Positions 7,570 to 14,294 of a stretch of DNA of 64,000 bases are shown piece by piece; the first letter of the stretch is position 1; every line of letters starts with the position of its first letter. The stretch lies in contig NZ_JACTVI010000008.1 in NCBI RefSeq assembly GCF_014495685.1, positions 1-64,000 of the forward strand. Reading direction: 5' to 3'. Source of the DNA: Streptomyces sp. TRM68367 (GTDB lineage Bacteria > Actinomycetota > Actinomycetes > Streptomycetales > Streptomycetaceae). The position numbers were made by a program, and so were the translations under genes. The notes under the pieces were generated by a model, which had not been told where the DNA came from, did not search any database, and was given only the letters and a program-made list of their open reading frames with translations.

Positions 7570-7902
7570 TTACGGGCGGGGTGTCTTGGGGTCCTTCTGG
7601 ATGCAGTTGCCGGACTCGGGCATCGGTCGGCGTTGCGTCAGCAGGTCCTGGAACCGCGCGCCGGGGCGGAACTTCACGACGCGGGAGGCGGCGACCGTCA
7701 CCTTGTCGCCGGTCTGCGGGTTGCGTGCCTTGCGTGCCGGACGGTGCCGGGGGGTGAGGGAGCCGAAGCCGGTGACTGAGACGGGGTCGCCCGCGACGAC
7801 GGCGCGCACCACGACGTCGAGAACGATCTCCACGGCTTCGGTCGGCGAGAGCTGGCGGCCTCCCTTGGCGGCGACGGCCTGGATGAGCTGGGCCTTGTTC
7901 AC
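7570..7902 (-). CDS. HU-family DNA-binding protein with C-terminal extension
   Basis: 110 residues from GTG 7902 with GAAGG upstream. Residues 1-88 match bacterial HU: NKAQLIQAVA, TEAVEIVLDVVVRAVVAGDPVSVTGFGSLTPRHRPARKARNPQTG, then KVTVAASRVVKFRPGARF, including the GFGsf turn and the RNPQTG tip of the DNA-binding arm with its conserved Pro. The last 20 residues are an extra polar tail not present in standard 90-residue HU. It would bend and compact DNA non-specifically and may assist replication or recombination of the element. The GTG overlaps the stop of the upstream small gene by 4 nt. Confidence 0.9.
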   Translation of the reverse strand: MNKAQLIQAVAAKGGRQLSPTEAVEIVLDVVVRAVVAGDPVSVTGFGSLTPRHRPARKARNPQTGDKVTVAASRVVKFRPGARFQDLLTQRRPMPESGNCIQKDPKTPRP

Positions 7903-8087
7903 TGATTTCCCTTCACTTCGCATACAGAACTGGGCAGTTGGGGTGCGGGGCGGGGCTGGGTGGGGAGGGCTCGCCATGCGATGGGGAGGGCGTGGAGGCC
8001 GAAGCCTGGATCGCCTTCCAAGGCGGTCGCATCGAGCGCAGCGCACTCATCCGCCGAGATCTCCTCTATCAGTTCCACAAGTGTCAC
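7899..8087 (-). CDS. Small hypothetical protein upstream of HU
   Basis: 62 residues from GTG 8087. It opens with an acidic helix (TLVELIEEISADECAALDATAL) and ends in a Pro-rich tail. The stop overlaps the HU-like start (GTGA). There is no classical ribosome binding site; the start codon lies within the repeated motif GATAGGTGACAC, which also covers the GTG of the gene at 16888. Either this is a real leader gene, or the motif is a regulatory site and the frame is incidental. No family recognised. Confidence 0.45.
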   Translation of the reverse strand: MTLVELIEEISADECAALDATALEGDPGFGLHALPIAWRALPTQPRPAPQLPSSVCEVKGNQ

Positions 8088-8101
8088 CTATCTTTGGATA
8101 G
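8078..8101 (-). promoter_or_regulatory. Repeated GATAGGTGACAC element, copy 1
   Basis: Minus-strand CTATCCAAAGATAGGTGACAC, containing the inverted repeat CTATC-CAAA-GATAG. Near-identical copies are at 16878-16893 (CAAGATAGGTGACAC) and, with one change, 12877-12891 (GAGATAGGTCACATG). It is a candidate operator for one of the phage HTH proteins. Confidence 0.5.
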
Positions 8102-8104
8102 AGG

Positions 8105-8902
8105 TCATGCAGAGACGCGCAGGAGGGGACCGCCGGCGTTGAGTACCACCGACAGCGGCAGCGCGGCGGCGGACGGGTCGGCAGAGACGGCCGTCGGCTC
8201 CTGCCCCGGCGCGGGACGGGCGACGATGCGCCACACCATCCCCCAGCGGTCCGCGTAGCCGGCCCCCACTTCGTAGGGCAGGCCCTCGTGCAGGAACCAC
8301 CGCGTGCGCAGGGACGCAGTCCAGCCGTCCAGCGGGTTCGCGTCCGGCGCTTCGAGCTGGGGCAGTTGCACGCCGATGAAGTCAGGGCCCGAGGTGACGA
8401 CAAACGCCGCCGCCCCCGCGGCGGGCCAGATCTCGATGTCCTGGCCTGCCGCCTCCCACAGGGCGAGATCCTCGGAGCTGATCTGTACAACGCGCGGCTC
8501 GGCAAGCGGCGTGTGTGCCTCCAGACGCACGATGTCCCGCCAGGGCAGCTCGGGCGCGTCGGTGGCGACGGGCATGGTGATCTGCGCTGGGCCCTCGGTG
8601 AAGCGCAGCAGCGGGCGGCCGCTGTCGAGGGTGTGCTCCACATGGACGTGGTCGGACGTGTCCAGCCAGGCGCGCAGCGCGATGGCCTCGTCGTAGTCGA
8701 TGGGGGCCGTCCATTGCGCGGTGTTCTCGATCGGTGTGCGGGCGACGGCGATCGTGCGTGCTCCGGCGCCGACGGCGTGGAGCCGGTTGCGGGTGCAGTC
8801 GAGGACGACCACGTCCAGGTCGTCGGTGTCGCGCGCCTTGAGGTGGTGCGGGGCGACCTTGTCGAGGATGGCGGACAGGGCGTCCGCCTTGATCGTGAAC
8901 AT
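8105..8902 (-). CDS. Possible DNA sliding-clamp-like protein
   Basis: 265 residues, ATG 8902 behind the CTTGGAGA leader. The N-terminus (MFTIKADALSAILDKVAPHHL, then LDVVVLDCTRNRLHAVGAGARTIAVARTPI) follows the pattern of the first domain of DNA polymerase III beta clamps: a helix, then strands, then a recurrent 'D..L.l.a.....A' element. A second similar unit follows (YDEAIALRAWLDTSDHVHVEH ... LLRFTEGPAQITMPVA). At 265 residues it would have two rather than three clamp domains. The resemblance is weak and fold-level only; otherwise it is a hypothetical early protein. Its setting among replication and recombination genes is compatible. Confidence 0.45.
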   Translation of the reverse strand: MFTIKADALSAILDKVAPHHLKARDTDDLDVVVLDCTRNRLHAVGAGARTIAVARTPIENTAQWTAPIDYDEAIALRAWLDTSDHVHVEHTLDSGRPLLRFTEGPAQITMPVATDAPELPWRDIVRLEAHTPLAEPRVVQISSEDLALWEAAGQDIEIWPAAGAAAFVVTSGPDFIGVQLPQLEAPDANPLDGWTASLRTRWFLHEGLPYEVGAGYADRWGMVWRIVARPAPGQEPTAVSADPSAAALPLSVVLNAGGPLLRVSA

Positions 8903-8933
8903 GTCTCTCCAAGAAGGGGGTTGAAAGGGGTAC

Positions 8934-9341
8934 TTACGGGCCGGAGGCACGCTTTCGCTCGCGTCGGCGGGCCTGGTCAAGCCGCCCGGCCTCCCTGCAC
9001 AGGGAGCAGGCCGGTTCACCGCGTCGGTTGTGGGCGCGAGCCCCGGCCGGAGTGCCGTGCGTGATAGGTGCAGCGCCTTCTTTGAGCTCGCCGGGGTGAG
9101 CGCCCTCGCAGGTGGCGCGGACTTCGCCGTCGAGCCACAGCCGTCCGCCGCAGATCCCGTCGAACAGGGAGCCGCTCGGCTTGACCAGAGCGATGCACTG
9201 CGCCCGGAAAGGGCACTGCTGGCACACGGCCAGCAGTCTGCGCATCTCCGGCTTGCTGAGTGAGTCCGCGGTCGCGTTGTCGGGGGTGAAGCGCGTGTCC
9301 CCGGCGCACGGTGCCTCGCTGGCCCACCCAGGGCCGCTCAT
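8934..9341 (-). CDS. WhiB-family iron-sulfur regulator
   Basis: 135 residues. The four WhiB cysteines are Cys12, Cys40, Cys43 and Cys49 (C...CxxCxxxxxC, within VCQQCPFRAQC), followed by the Gly/Trp turn GICGGRLW. The residues after the turn differ from chromosomal WhiB proteins: a second region contains HGTPAGARAHNRRGEPACSLC with a CxxC pair and a basic Arg-rich end. This extended layout is seen in phage WhiB-like proteins. WhiB proteins carry a [4Fe-4S] cluster and bind sigma factor region 4 to redirect transcription. Here it may switch host or late-gene expression. Confidence 0.85.
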   Translation of the reverse strand: MSGPGWASEAPCAGDTRFTPDNATADSLSKPEMRRLLAVCQQCPFRAQCIALVKPSGSLFDGICGGRLWLDGEVRATCEGAHPGELKEGAAPITHGTPAGARAHNRRGEPACSLCREAGRLDQARRRERKRASGP

Positions 9342-9357
9342 CCGATCTCCGTGGCGG

Positions 9358-10083
9358 CTATGGGGTCGGCGGCAGCGGCATCAGGCGCACGCGGTCGCTG
9401 GGGGTGCTGCCGTCGGGGTGGGTGTAGCGGCCGTCGGTCGGCACGAGATGGCGGTCTGCCAGGGCCGGTAGCGCGAAGACCTGGGCGACCAGGCGGGTCA
9501 GGGAGTCGTCGCACTCGCGTGTCCAGCGCCGCCGGGCAAGGTTGTCGGTGCCCTCATCGGAGACGCCCTCTATCACTGCGATGACTCGGCCTCCGGCGCT
9601 GCGGCCGTCCACGACGATGGCGGTGGCCTCCGGGTGGTGCTCGCGCACCAGTCCGGCAATGCGCGCTGCCCGGTCAGGCGGGGGCAGCTCGACCAGCCAG
9701 AGGTTTCCGTCGCTCGCGGAGTTGCGTCGCACGGTGGCCCAGGCCGGGGAGTCGAAGGGTTCAAGAGCGGTCTGGACATCGACTTCGATCTCTGCGGCGA
9801 GCTCGGTGAGGCGATGCTCCTCGTCGCTCTTCTCCCACAGCCAGGGCAAGCCGCTGAGCGGGCTGGTCTGCTCGCCGAGCACGCCGAGGAGGTCCAGTTC
9901 ACGCGTCTTGCCGTGGTAGGCGAAGCCGACGTATTCCGCGTCGGGGCAGGCGCGGCGGATTTTTGCCGAGATGTGGTCGAGCACGGCCAGGCAGTGCGCC
10001 TTCTGGATGCGGCGACGCTCGATATCGAGCTGTTCACGCTGCTGGGCGAGGACGTCCAGCGGATCGGATATGACAGGGGTCAT
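9358..10083 (-). CDS. Hypothetical early protein with N-terminal coiled coil
   Basis: 241 residues from ATG 10083, with GAGGAG 8 nt upstream. The first 60 residues are helical and charged (VLAQQREQLDIERRRIQKAHCLAVLDHISAKI). A central alpha/beta part follows (AEYVGFAYHGKTRELDLLGVLG; NLWLVELPPPDRAARIAGLVREH; TAIVVDGRSAGGRVIAVIEGV). No catalytic motif or metal site is obvious and I do not recognise the family. It lies between the C5 methyltransferase and the WhiB-like gene. Confidence 0.65.
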   Translation of the reverse strand: MTPVISDPLDVLAQQREQLDIERRRIQKAHCLAVLDHISAKIRRACPDAEYVGFAYHGKTRELDLLGVLGEQTSPLSGLPWLWEKSDEEHRLTELAAEIEVDVQTALEPFDSPAWATVRRNSASDGNLWLVELPPPDRAARIAGLVREHHPEATAIVVDGRSAGGRVIAVIEGVSDEGTDNLARRRWTRECDDSLTRLVAQVFALPALADRHLVPTDGRYTHPDGSTPSDRVRLMPLPPTP

Positions 10084-10112
10084 AGCGGTGTTCTCCTCTT
10101 CTTCTGGGGTGG

Positions 10113-11615
10113 TCAGGTCAGGACCGGCATGAGGCGTTCGCCGAAGAAGCGGGCGACGTTGACGCTCACGGCGTTGCCGGCCTGCTGGGTCTGTTCGGCC
10201 TGGTTGCCGACGGGCTCGAAGGTGTCGGGGAAGCGTTGGGCCGACAGGTGCTCGCGCGGCTTGATCATGCGGAAGTAGCAGTCCTCGATCGCTGACGCGT
10301 TGTGCACGACGGCGGCCGAGTCGCGGGTGGACAGGGTGTGCAGGGGCTCGCCGGCGTTCTTGGGCGTGTTGCCCCTGCGGTAGGGGATGACCAGGGTGTT
10401 GCGGATTCGGGCCGGGACGACGCCGCCGGGGACGACCAGGCCGTGGTGGCGGGCCGTGGCCAGGGTGCTGAGCGGCTCGGTCACGGGCGAGGCATCGCAG
10501 TTGTTGCGGTACTCCACGATGAACGGCGCCGGGTCGACCGTGACCAGAGCCTCGCTCTCCCGCGTGGTCCGCGTACGCATGGGTCCGTCGACGGGGTACG
10601 CGGTGTCGTTCCACGAACCGCCGACCGGCACGAGGAGGGCTTCGCCGATCTTGGTGGTGCGGACCGGAAGCGGCCGCTCGAAGGGGATGAAGGCCCGGTC
10701 CGTGCCGTCCTTGCCGTGCGTGAGGGTGATGACGCTCGGCTGGTACGGGTACTTGGCCCGGCCTGCTTCGATACGCCGCATCGTGTTCTCGACGAGAGGT
10801 CGGTCGCGGTCGCCGATGCGGGTGCCGATGTCGTCCCACAGGATGATGTCCGAGGCCGGGCGCACATACGGCTCGACCAGGGCATGCCCGCAGCTGGTGT
10901 TCGGGCACCGGTAGTCGTACTGGGCACGGTACTTGCCGACCTTGACCTTCGGGTCGCGCCAGCTCTGCCGTGCCTTCACGTCCCTGCCGCACGACATGCA
11001 GTACGCCAGCGGGCGCGGCGCCAGGTTGGGGCGGCGCACGCTGGTCAGGGTGAACACAAGGTAGATGCGGTCGCGCCACTGCGGCGCGTACCCGTTGGTC
11101 TCCGACCCGATGTGCGCGGACGACACCGAGACGATCTGTACGCGGTAGCCCAGCTTCTTCATGGACCTGATCCACTCGGGGAACAGGTCCCACTGCGTCG
11201 CGAACTCCACGACGTTCTCGACCACGACGCACGGGAACCGCTTGGCCTCTGCGGCGCGCAGCACGCACCACGCCGTGGCCCGGGTCATCTCGAAGGCTTC
11301 CGGCGGCAGTTGCCGCCACTGCTCCTCTTCTTCGAAGAGGGCTTCCTGCGCGGGGTCGGGCTGGCGTTTCTTCCCGCCGGCCGGGCTGATCTCGGTGCAG
11401 ATGACCGAGGCCCACATGATGGTGGCCTTGGGCAGCCAGCGCATGGGGTAGTTGCGGATGTCAGCGCATCGGCCGGTGGCACCGGGAAGGTTGTGCTCGA
11501 AGGTGTCGATGGCGGTTTGCCAGTGGTTGATGCCGAGGATCGGGTCGAATCCGGCCTCCTTCAAGCCGAGGGCGTCTCCGCCCGCTCCGCAGAGCAGGGA
11601 TATGGCGCGGGACAA
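10113..11615 (-). CDS. C5-cytosine DNA methyltransferase with inserted zinc ribbon
   Basis: 500 residues, TTG start at 11615 with GGAG 11 nt upstream and no better in-frame start. Motif I is LLCGAGGDALGLKEAGF. The catalytic Cys73 lies in VICTEISPAGG, so the usual Pro-Cys is replaced by Ile-Cys. Motif VI is VVVENVVEF (Glu133), and motif X is QQAGNAVSVNVA. A 40-residue insert (CMSCGRDV ... CPNTSCGH) forms a CxxC/CxxxxC zinc-ribbon-like module before the target recognition region. The enzyme would methylate cytosine C5, probably to protect phage DNA or to block restriction. No cognate endonuclease lies next to it. Confidence 0.85.
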   Translation of the reverse strand: MSRAISLLCGAGGDALGLKEAGFDPILGINHWQTAIDTFEHNLPGATGRCADIRNYPMRWLPKATIMWASVICTEISPAGGKKRQPDPAQEALFEEEEQWRQLPPEAFEMTRATAWCVLRAAEAKRFPCVVVENVVEFATQWDLFPEWIRSMKKLGYRVQIVSVSSAHIGSETNGYAPQWRDRIYLVFTLTSVRRPNLAPRPLAYCMSCGRDVKARQSWRDPKVKVGKYRAQYDYRCPNTSCGHALVEPYVRPASDIILWDDIGTRIGDRDRPLVENTMRRIEAGRAKYPYQPSVITLTHGKDGTDRAFIPFERPLPVRTTKIGEALLVPVGGSWNDTAYPVDGPMRTRTTRESEALVTVDPAPFIVEYRNNCDASPVTEPLSTLATARHHGLVVPGGVVPARIRNTLVIPYRRGNTPKNAGEPLHTLSTRDSAAVVHNASAIEDCYFRMIKPREHLSAQRFPDTFEPVGNQAEQTQQAGNAVSVNVARFFGERLMPVLT

Positions 11616-11638
11616 GTGGGGTGGTCTCCAAGGTGCGG

Positions 11639-11670
11639 GCCGCCCGGCCCGGTGGCTGGGGCCGGGCGGC
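11639..11670 (-). terminator. 12-bp GC hairpin before the C5 methyltransferase
   Basis: Perfect stem GCCGCCCGGCCC (11639-11650) with 11659-11670 and an 8-nt loop, placed between the small membrane-protein gene and the CCTTGGAGA leader of the C5 methyltransferase. No U-tract. Confidence 0.5.
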
Positions 11671-11675
11671 CGTGG

Positions 11676-11783
11676 TCAGGACTGATCAGGAGCGCGGAGC
11701 GCGCGGTGGTGGCGGCTGTCCTCGATGCCGAGGGCGATGAACGCCGCAAGGCCCAGGAGCAGGAGGAGCAGCAGCCAGGTCAC
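11676..11783 (-). CDS. Small membrane protein (35 aa)
   Basis: 35 residues from GTG 11783, with GAGGAG 8 nt upstream and 12 nt after the stop of the preceding gene. Residues 2-20 form one very hydrophobic helix (TWLLLLLLLGLAAFIALGI), followed by a short His/Arg-rich cytoplasmic-type tail ending in APDQS. The size and layout are typical of single-span phage peptides such as small inner-membrane effectors. No family can be assigned. Confidence 0.55.
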   Translation of the reverse strand: MTWLLLLLLLGLAAFIALGIEDSRHHRALRAPDQS

Positions 11784-11795
11784 CGGCCGAGCTCC

Positions 11796-12188
11796 TCAGC
11801 AGGCATGGCGCCAGCCGTTGACGTACGCGCCGACCTCCTCGGCGAGAGGTTCGAGGGACATGTCGCCGGGCGGCTCGCCCTCGCCGGTCGTGGTGTCGTA
11901 GATGACCTTGGACGTGCCGTGCGTGTTGTCGATGTGCTCGGCCTTCCAGCCGCCGATCTCGCTGCGGTCGTCGTGCCAGGGCAGCGACCTGCGGCCCGCG
12001 ATCGTCACCAACTGCTCGCCGTCGTCCGTGAGCGGGACGGTGATGTTCAGCTCGTTGCCGCACCAGTCCACGCCGACGTCCGTGCAGTGCTGTTCGAGGG
12101 CCTCGATGACGTCGGCGTACAGGGCGCGGGCCTTGGCCTCGTCGGCCAGGCGCAGGAGCTGGATGCCGCTGAGGTAGTGGAGAGTCAT
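11796..12188 (-). CDS. Hypothetical early protein
   Basis: 130 residues from ATG 12188, the A of which follows the stop of the upstream gene in a TGATG overlap. The N-terminus is helical (LLRLADEAKARALYADVIEALEQHC). The middle holds strands with Gly turns (VDWCGNELNITVPLTDDGEQLVTIAGRRSLPWHDD). Its last part (SKVIYDTTTGEGEPPGDMSL) resembles the corresponding part of the next upstream protein (HTVLYDSVPGG), so the two may be distant paralogues. Function unknown. Confidence 0.65.
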   Translation of the reverse strand: MTLHYLSGIQLLRLADEAKARALYADVIEALEQHCTDVGVDWCGNELNITVPLTDDGEQLVTIAGRRSLPWHDDRSEIGGWKAEHIDNTHGTSKVIYDTTTGEGEPPGDMSLEPLAEEVGAYVNGWRHAC

Positions 12189-12814
12189 CAGGCGCCCTCC
12201 GTCTCAGTGCTGCGCGTGACGCGGACGGTGGCGATGTAGCCGTCCTTCTCCAGCACGGCGAGCGGGTAGCCGTCCTGCTCGGGGCGCTCCCAGACGCGCT
12301 GGTATCCCTCGGCGGCCGTCAGGTGCTGGCACCACTCGAAGTAGCGGGCGACGGCCATCCCGGGCGTCTCGCTTGCTCCGCCCTGGGTGGTGGTGAGGCC
12401 GTACGGAGCGCAGTACGTGGCCGATGTGGTCAGCCGGTGCGTGGGCCGGGGGGCGTTCAGCGCGTCGATGCGCGCGAACATCGGCAGCAGGCCCGCGTGG
12501 CAATGGCGCTGCGGGCCGCCCGGCACGGAGTCGTACAGGACGGTGTGGCGTCCGGGGTTGTCGATGTCCCGGCGCATGACGCGCCAGCCGGTCACCTCGG
12601 CGGGGTCGGCGGGCAGTCCGTGTTCGGTGGCGACGACCAGCTCCGTTCCGTCACCGATATCCGCACGGATGAAGAACTGGTCGGTGACGTCGATGTCGGT
12701 GATCCAGCCGAGGTAGCGCAGCGGCGTGATGACGTGCCAGTAGCTGCGGAAGAGCTGAAGCCACAGCGGGTCGGTCCGAAGGGTGTGGTCGGGCAGTGGT
12801 GCGAGCGTGGTCAT
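12188..12814 (-). CDS. Hypothetical early protein
   Basis: 208 residues from ATG 12814, which carries the shared CCTCTTGGAG leader. Apparent alpha/beta domain: LWLQLFRSYWHVITPLRYLGWITDIDVTDQFFI, then GTELVVATEHGLPADPAEVTGWRVMRRDID. The C-terminal half contains MAVARYFEWCQHLTAAEGYQRVWERPEQDG. Family not recognised. A 9-bp hairpin and a copy of the GATAGGT(G/C)ACA motif precede it, suggesting it starts its own transcription unit. Confidence 0.65.
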   Translation of the reverse strand: MTTLAPLPDHTLRTDPLWLQLFRSYWHVITPLRYLGWITDIDVTDQFFIRADIGDGTELVVATEHGLPADPAEVTGWRVMRRDIDNPGRHTVLYDSVPGGPQRHCHAGLLPMFARIDALNAPRPTHRLTTSATYCAPYGLTTTQGGASETPGMAVARYFEWCQHLTAAEGYQRVWERPEQDGYPLAVLEKDGYIATVRVTRSTETEGA

Positions 12815-12842
12815 GTGGGGCTCCAAGAGGGGTGTTGCGGGC

Positions 12843-12891
12843 GGGCGCCTTCACAAAGGCGCCCACGATTGCAGACATGTGACCTATCTCA
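12843..12891 (-). promoter_or_regulatory. Hairpin plus repeated GATAGGTCACA element, copy 2
   Basis: A perfect 9-bp stem, GGGCGCCTT (12843-12851) with 12856-12864 and loop CACA, lies between the gene starting at 12814 and a GAGATAGGTCACATG motif (12877-12891). The motif matches copies at 8078-8101 and 16878-16893. A motif followed by a stem-loop before the CCTCTTGGAG leader looks like a regulated leader or attenuator. Confidence 0.45.
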
Positions 12892-12901
12892 GGCCATGCG
12901 T

Positions 12902-13189
12902 TCACCCAAGGGCGGGCAGTTCGTGTGAGGCGAGGGCCTGTACCAGCCACATCTGCCCGCTGCTGGTGACGACGCAGCCGACGGGGCGGCCGTGGCGCCG
13001 CAGGACGAAGGCGGCGCCCTGCTTGCTGACGCTGATCGAGTGCGTCAGCTGGTACACGCCGACTCCGGCGCAGCCGACGGAGCAGAACAGCCCCTCGCCG
13101 AAGATGGGGGCGGCGTGCGGGCCGTGGACGACCTCGGCCACGACGACGTGCACCGTCTCTGCGGGGTCGCGGTCTGCGGTGGCGTTCAT
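12902..13189 (-). CDS. Hypothetical early protein
   Basis: 95 residues from ATG 13189, behind CCTCTTGGAGA. The fold appears to be a small beta-rich domain: VHVVVAEVVHGPHAAPIFGEGLFCSVGCAGVGVYQLTHSI, then AAFVLRRHGRPVGCVVTSSGQMWLV. Cys residues at CSVGCAG could bind a metal or be incidental. It lies about 50 nt downstream of the 13233-13267 promoter, making it the first gene of that transcript. No family assigned. Confidence 0.65.
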   Translation of the reverse strand: MNATADRDPAETVHVVVAEVVHGPHAAPIFGEGLFCSVGCAGVGVYQLTHSISVSKQGAAFVLRRHGRPVGCVVTSSGQMWLVQALASHELPALG

Positions 13190-13232
13190 GTGCTTCTCCA
13201 AGAGGTTCGGGTTCGAAGGGGTTTCGAACCGA

Positions 13233-13267
13233 TATTTATATCTTATTCGCGTACAACGAAGCGTCAA
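13233..13267 (-). promoter_or_regulatory. Early promoter, TTGACG-16-TAAGAT
   Basis: Minus strand: -35 TTGACG (13262-13267), 16-nt spacer, -10 TAAGAT (13240-13245). The 18-nt stretch GCGAATAAGATATAAATA (13233-13250) matches 17204-17221 at 17 of 18 positions. It lies 44-78 nt upstream of the ATG at 13189. Confidence 0.75.
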
Positions 13268-13289
13268 TGTTGGCGATCTATGAAGCGGC

Positions 13290-14204
13290 TTATCTGCCAT
13301 CGGAGTTGGGACGTCGTGTGCGGCCCAGGCGGGCCAGCTCGCGCACCCGCTGGCGGGCCATCTCCAGCGCCTGCGGGTCGGTCTCGGCCACACGCCGCTC
13401 CTGCTCGGCGAAGAATTCCCTCAGCCACTCCTGCTGGGTGATGCGCTCCTTTTCGGCGGCCTCGCGCTGCGCCCGCTCGCGACGGGCCCGCGGGTTCGTC
13501 CCGCACGCACGGCAGTTGGCGGCAGGCTGCGGATGTGCCGGACAGCCGGACGACGGCGGATCCTCGGCGTGCTCCTCCGCCTCCCGCGCAGCGCCCGCCC
13601 CTGGGGTAGGGGGGTAAGGAAGGAAGTAGGAAGGAGAAGGAAGAGAAGGGGTTTCCCTGGGGAAACCCTCTTGGTCTCCGTGGGGAAACCCACTGGGTTT
13701 CCCTGGGGAGACCCTCCCCGGCCCGTCTTGAGGGTTTCCCTGGGGAAACCCTCCCTCCTCTCGCGCCCCGTCCAAGGCACGTGTCTCCTCCCGCGCGGCC
13801 ACGTCCTGCTGGGTGCGGGCTGCCGCCGACGGCTTACGCCGCGTCACCTTCCGGGCCAGCCTGGAATTCGTCGGCGCGCGCCGCGCACCACGCCGCCACT
13901 CGATCAGCTCCTCGGTCGACGGAATCGGGGGCACACCATGTGGAAACACCCGGTACTCGGCCCGCCGCCCGACACGGCCGACCTCGGTGCGCTCGACCAG
14001 GCCGAGGCCGACCAGCTCCGTGACGACCCCGATGACCCGCTTCTCCCCCACTCCCGCCCACGCCATCATCCGCTCAAGGCCCGGACGGGCCAGACGTGTC
14101 TGGTCGTCGGCAGAGTCCGCGATCTTCATCAGGACCAGCTTCTGCGTCTGGTTGATCACCTCCTTCGGCAGGTAGGCCGCCACCACCATCAGCTGGATGC
14201 TCAC
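13290..14204 (-). CDS. Phage replication initiator-like protein (lambda O-like layout)
   Basis: 304 residues; GTG 14204 chosen for GAAGAGGT just upstream. Residues 1-100 form a winged-helix domain (VSIQLMVVAAYLPKEVINQTQKLVLMKIADSADDQ; MMAWAGVGEKRVIGVVTELVGLGLVER; EYRVFPHG). Residues 150-200 are a low-complexity linker of GFP/NP/GK units encoded by palindromic DNA repeats. The C-terminal part has a CxxC-like segment (GCPAHPQPAANCRACG) and a basic helix. An N-terminal DNA-binding domain, iterons inside the gene and a C-terminal partner-binding region is the arrangement of lambda O. The role is inferred. Confidence 0.65.
   Translation of the reverse strand: MSIQLMVVAAYLPKEVINQTQKLVLMKIADSADDQTRLARPGLERMMAWAGVGEKRVIGVVTELVGLGLVERTEVGRVGRRAEYRVFPHGVPPIPSTEELIEWRRGARRAPTNSRLARKVTRRKPSAAARTQQDVAAREETRALDGAREEGGFPQGNPQDGPGRVSPGKPSGFPHGDQEGFPRETPSLPSPSYFLPYPPTPGAGAAREAEEHAEDPPSSGCPAHPQPAANCRACGTNPRARRERAQREAAEKERITQQEWLREFFAEQERRVAETDPQALEMARQRVRELARLGRTRRPNSDGR
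13609..13751. repeat. Iteron-like palindromes and purine tract: candidate replication origin
   Basis: Four 20-bp near-palindromes of form GGGTTTCCC-TG-GGGAAACCC are at 13649-13668, 13672-13691 (degenerate left arm), 13695-13714 and 13732-13751, with start spacings of 23, 23 and 37 bp. A strand-biased purine-rich tract (13609-13648, GGAAGGAAGTAGGAAGGAG type) adjoins them. They lie inside the replication-initiator-like gene. Iterons beside a purine-rich, easily opened tract within an O-like gene are the layout of lambdoid origins. Confidence 0.7.
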
Positions 14205-14294
14205 CAGTACCTCTTCCGCGTTCCGTTCGGATTTGGGCCGCACTGGGGCAGGGGCAGGACCTACGGCAGTCCCGCCCCTTGCCGGAGGTGCGGG

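Noticed and set aside
10302..12239. Plus-strand open frame of 645 codons
   Set aside because: Antisense to the C5 methyltransferase, which carries clear catalytic motifs on the other strand.
13649..13751. GGGTTTCCC palindromes as a CRISPR array
   Set aside because: Only four units, spacers of 3-17 bp, palindromic repeats inside a coding gene and no cas genes; iterons fit better. The Cas4-like nuclease nearby pairs with RecT, not with a CRISPR system.
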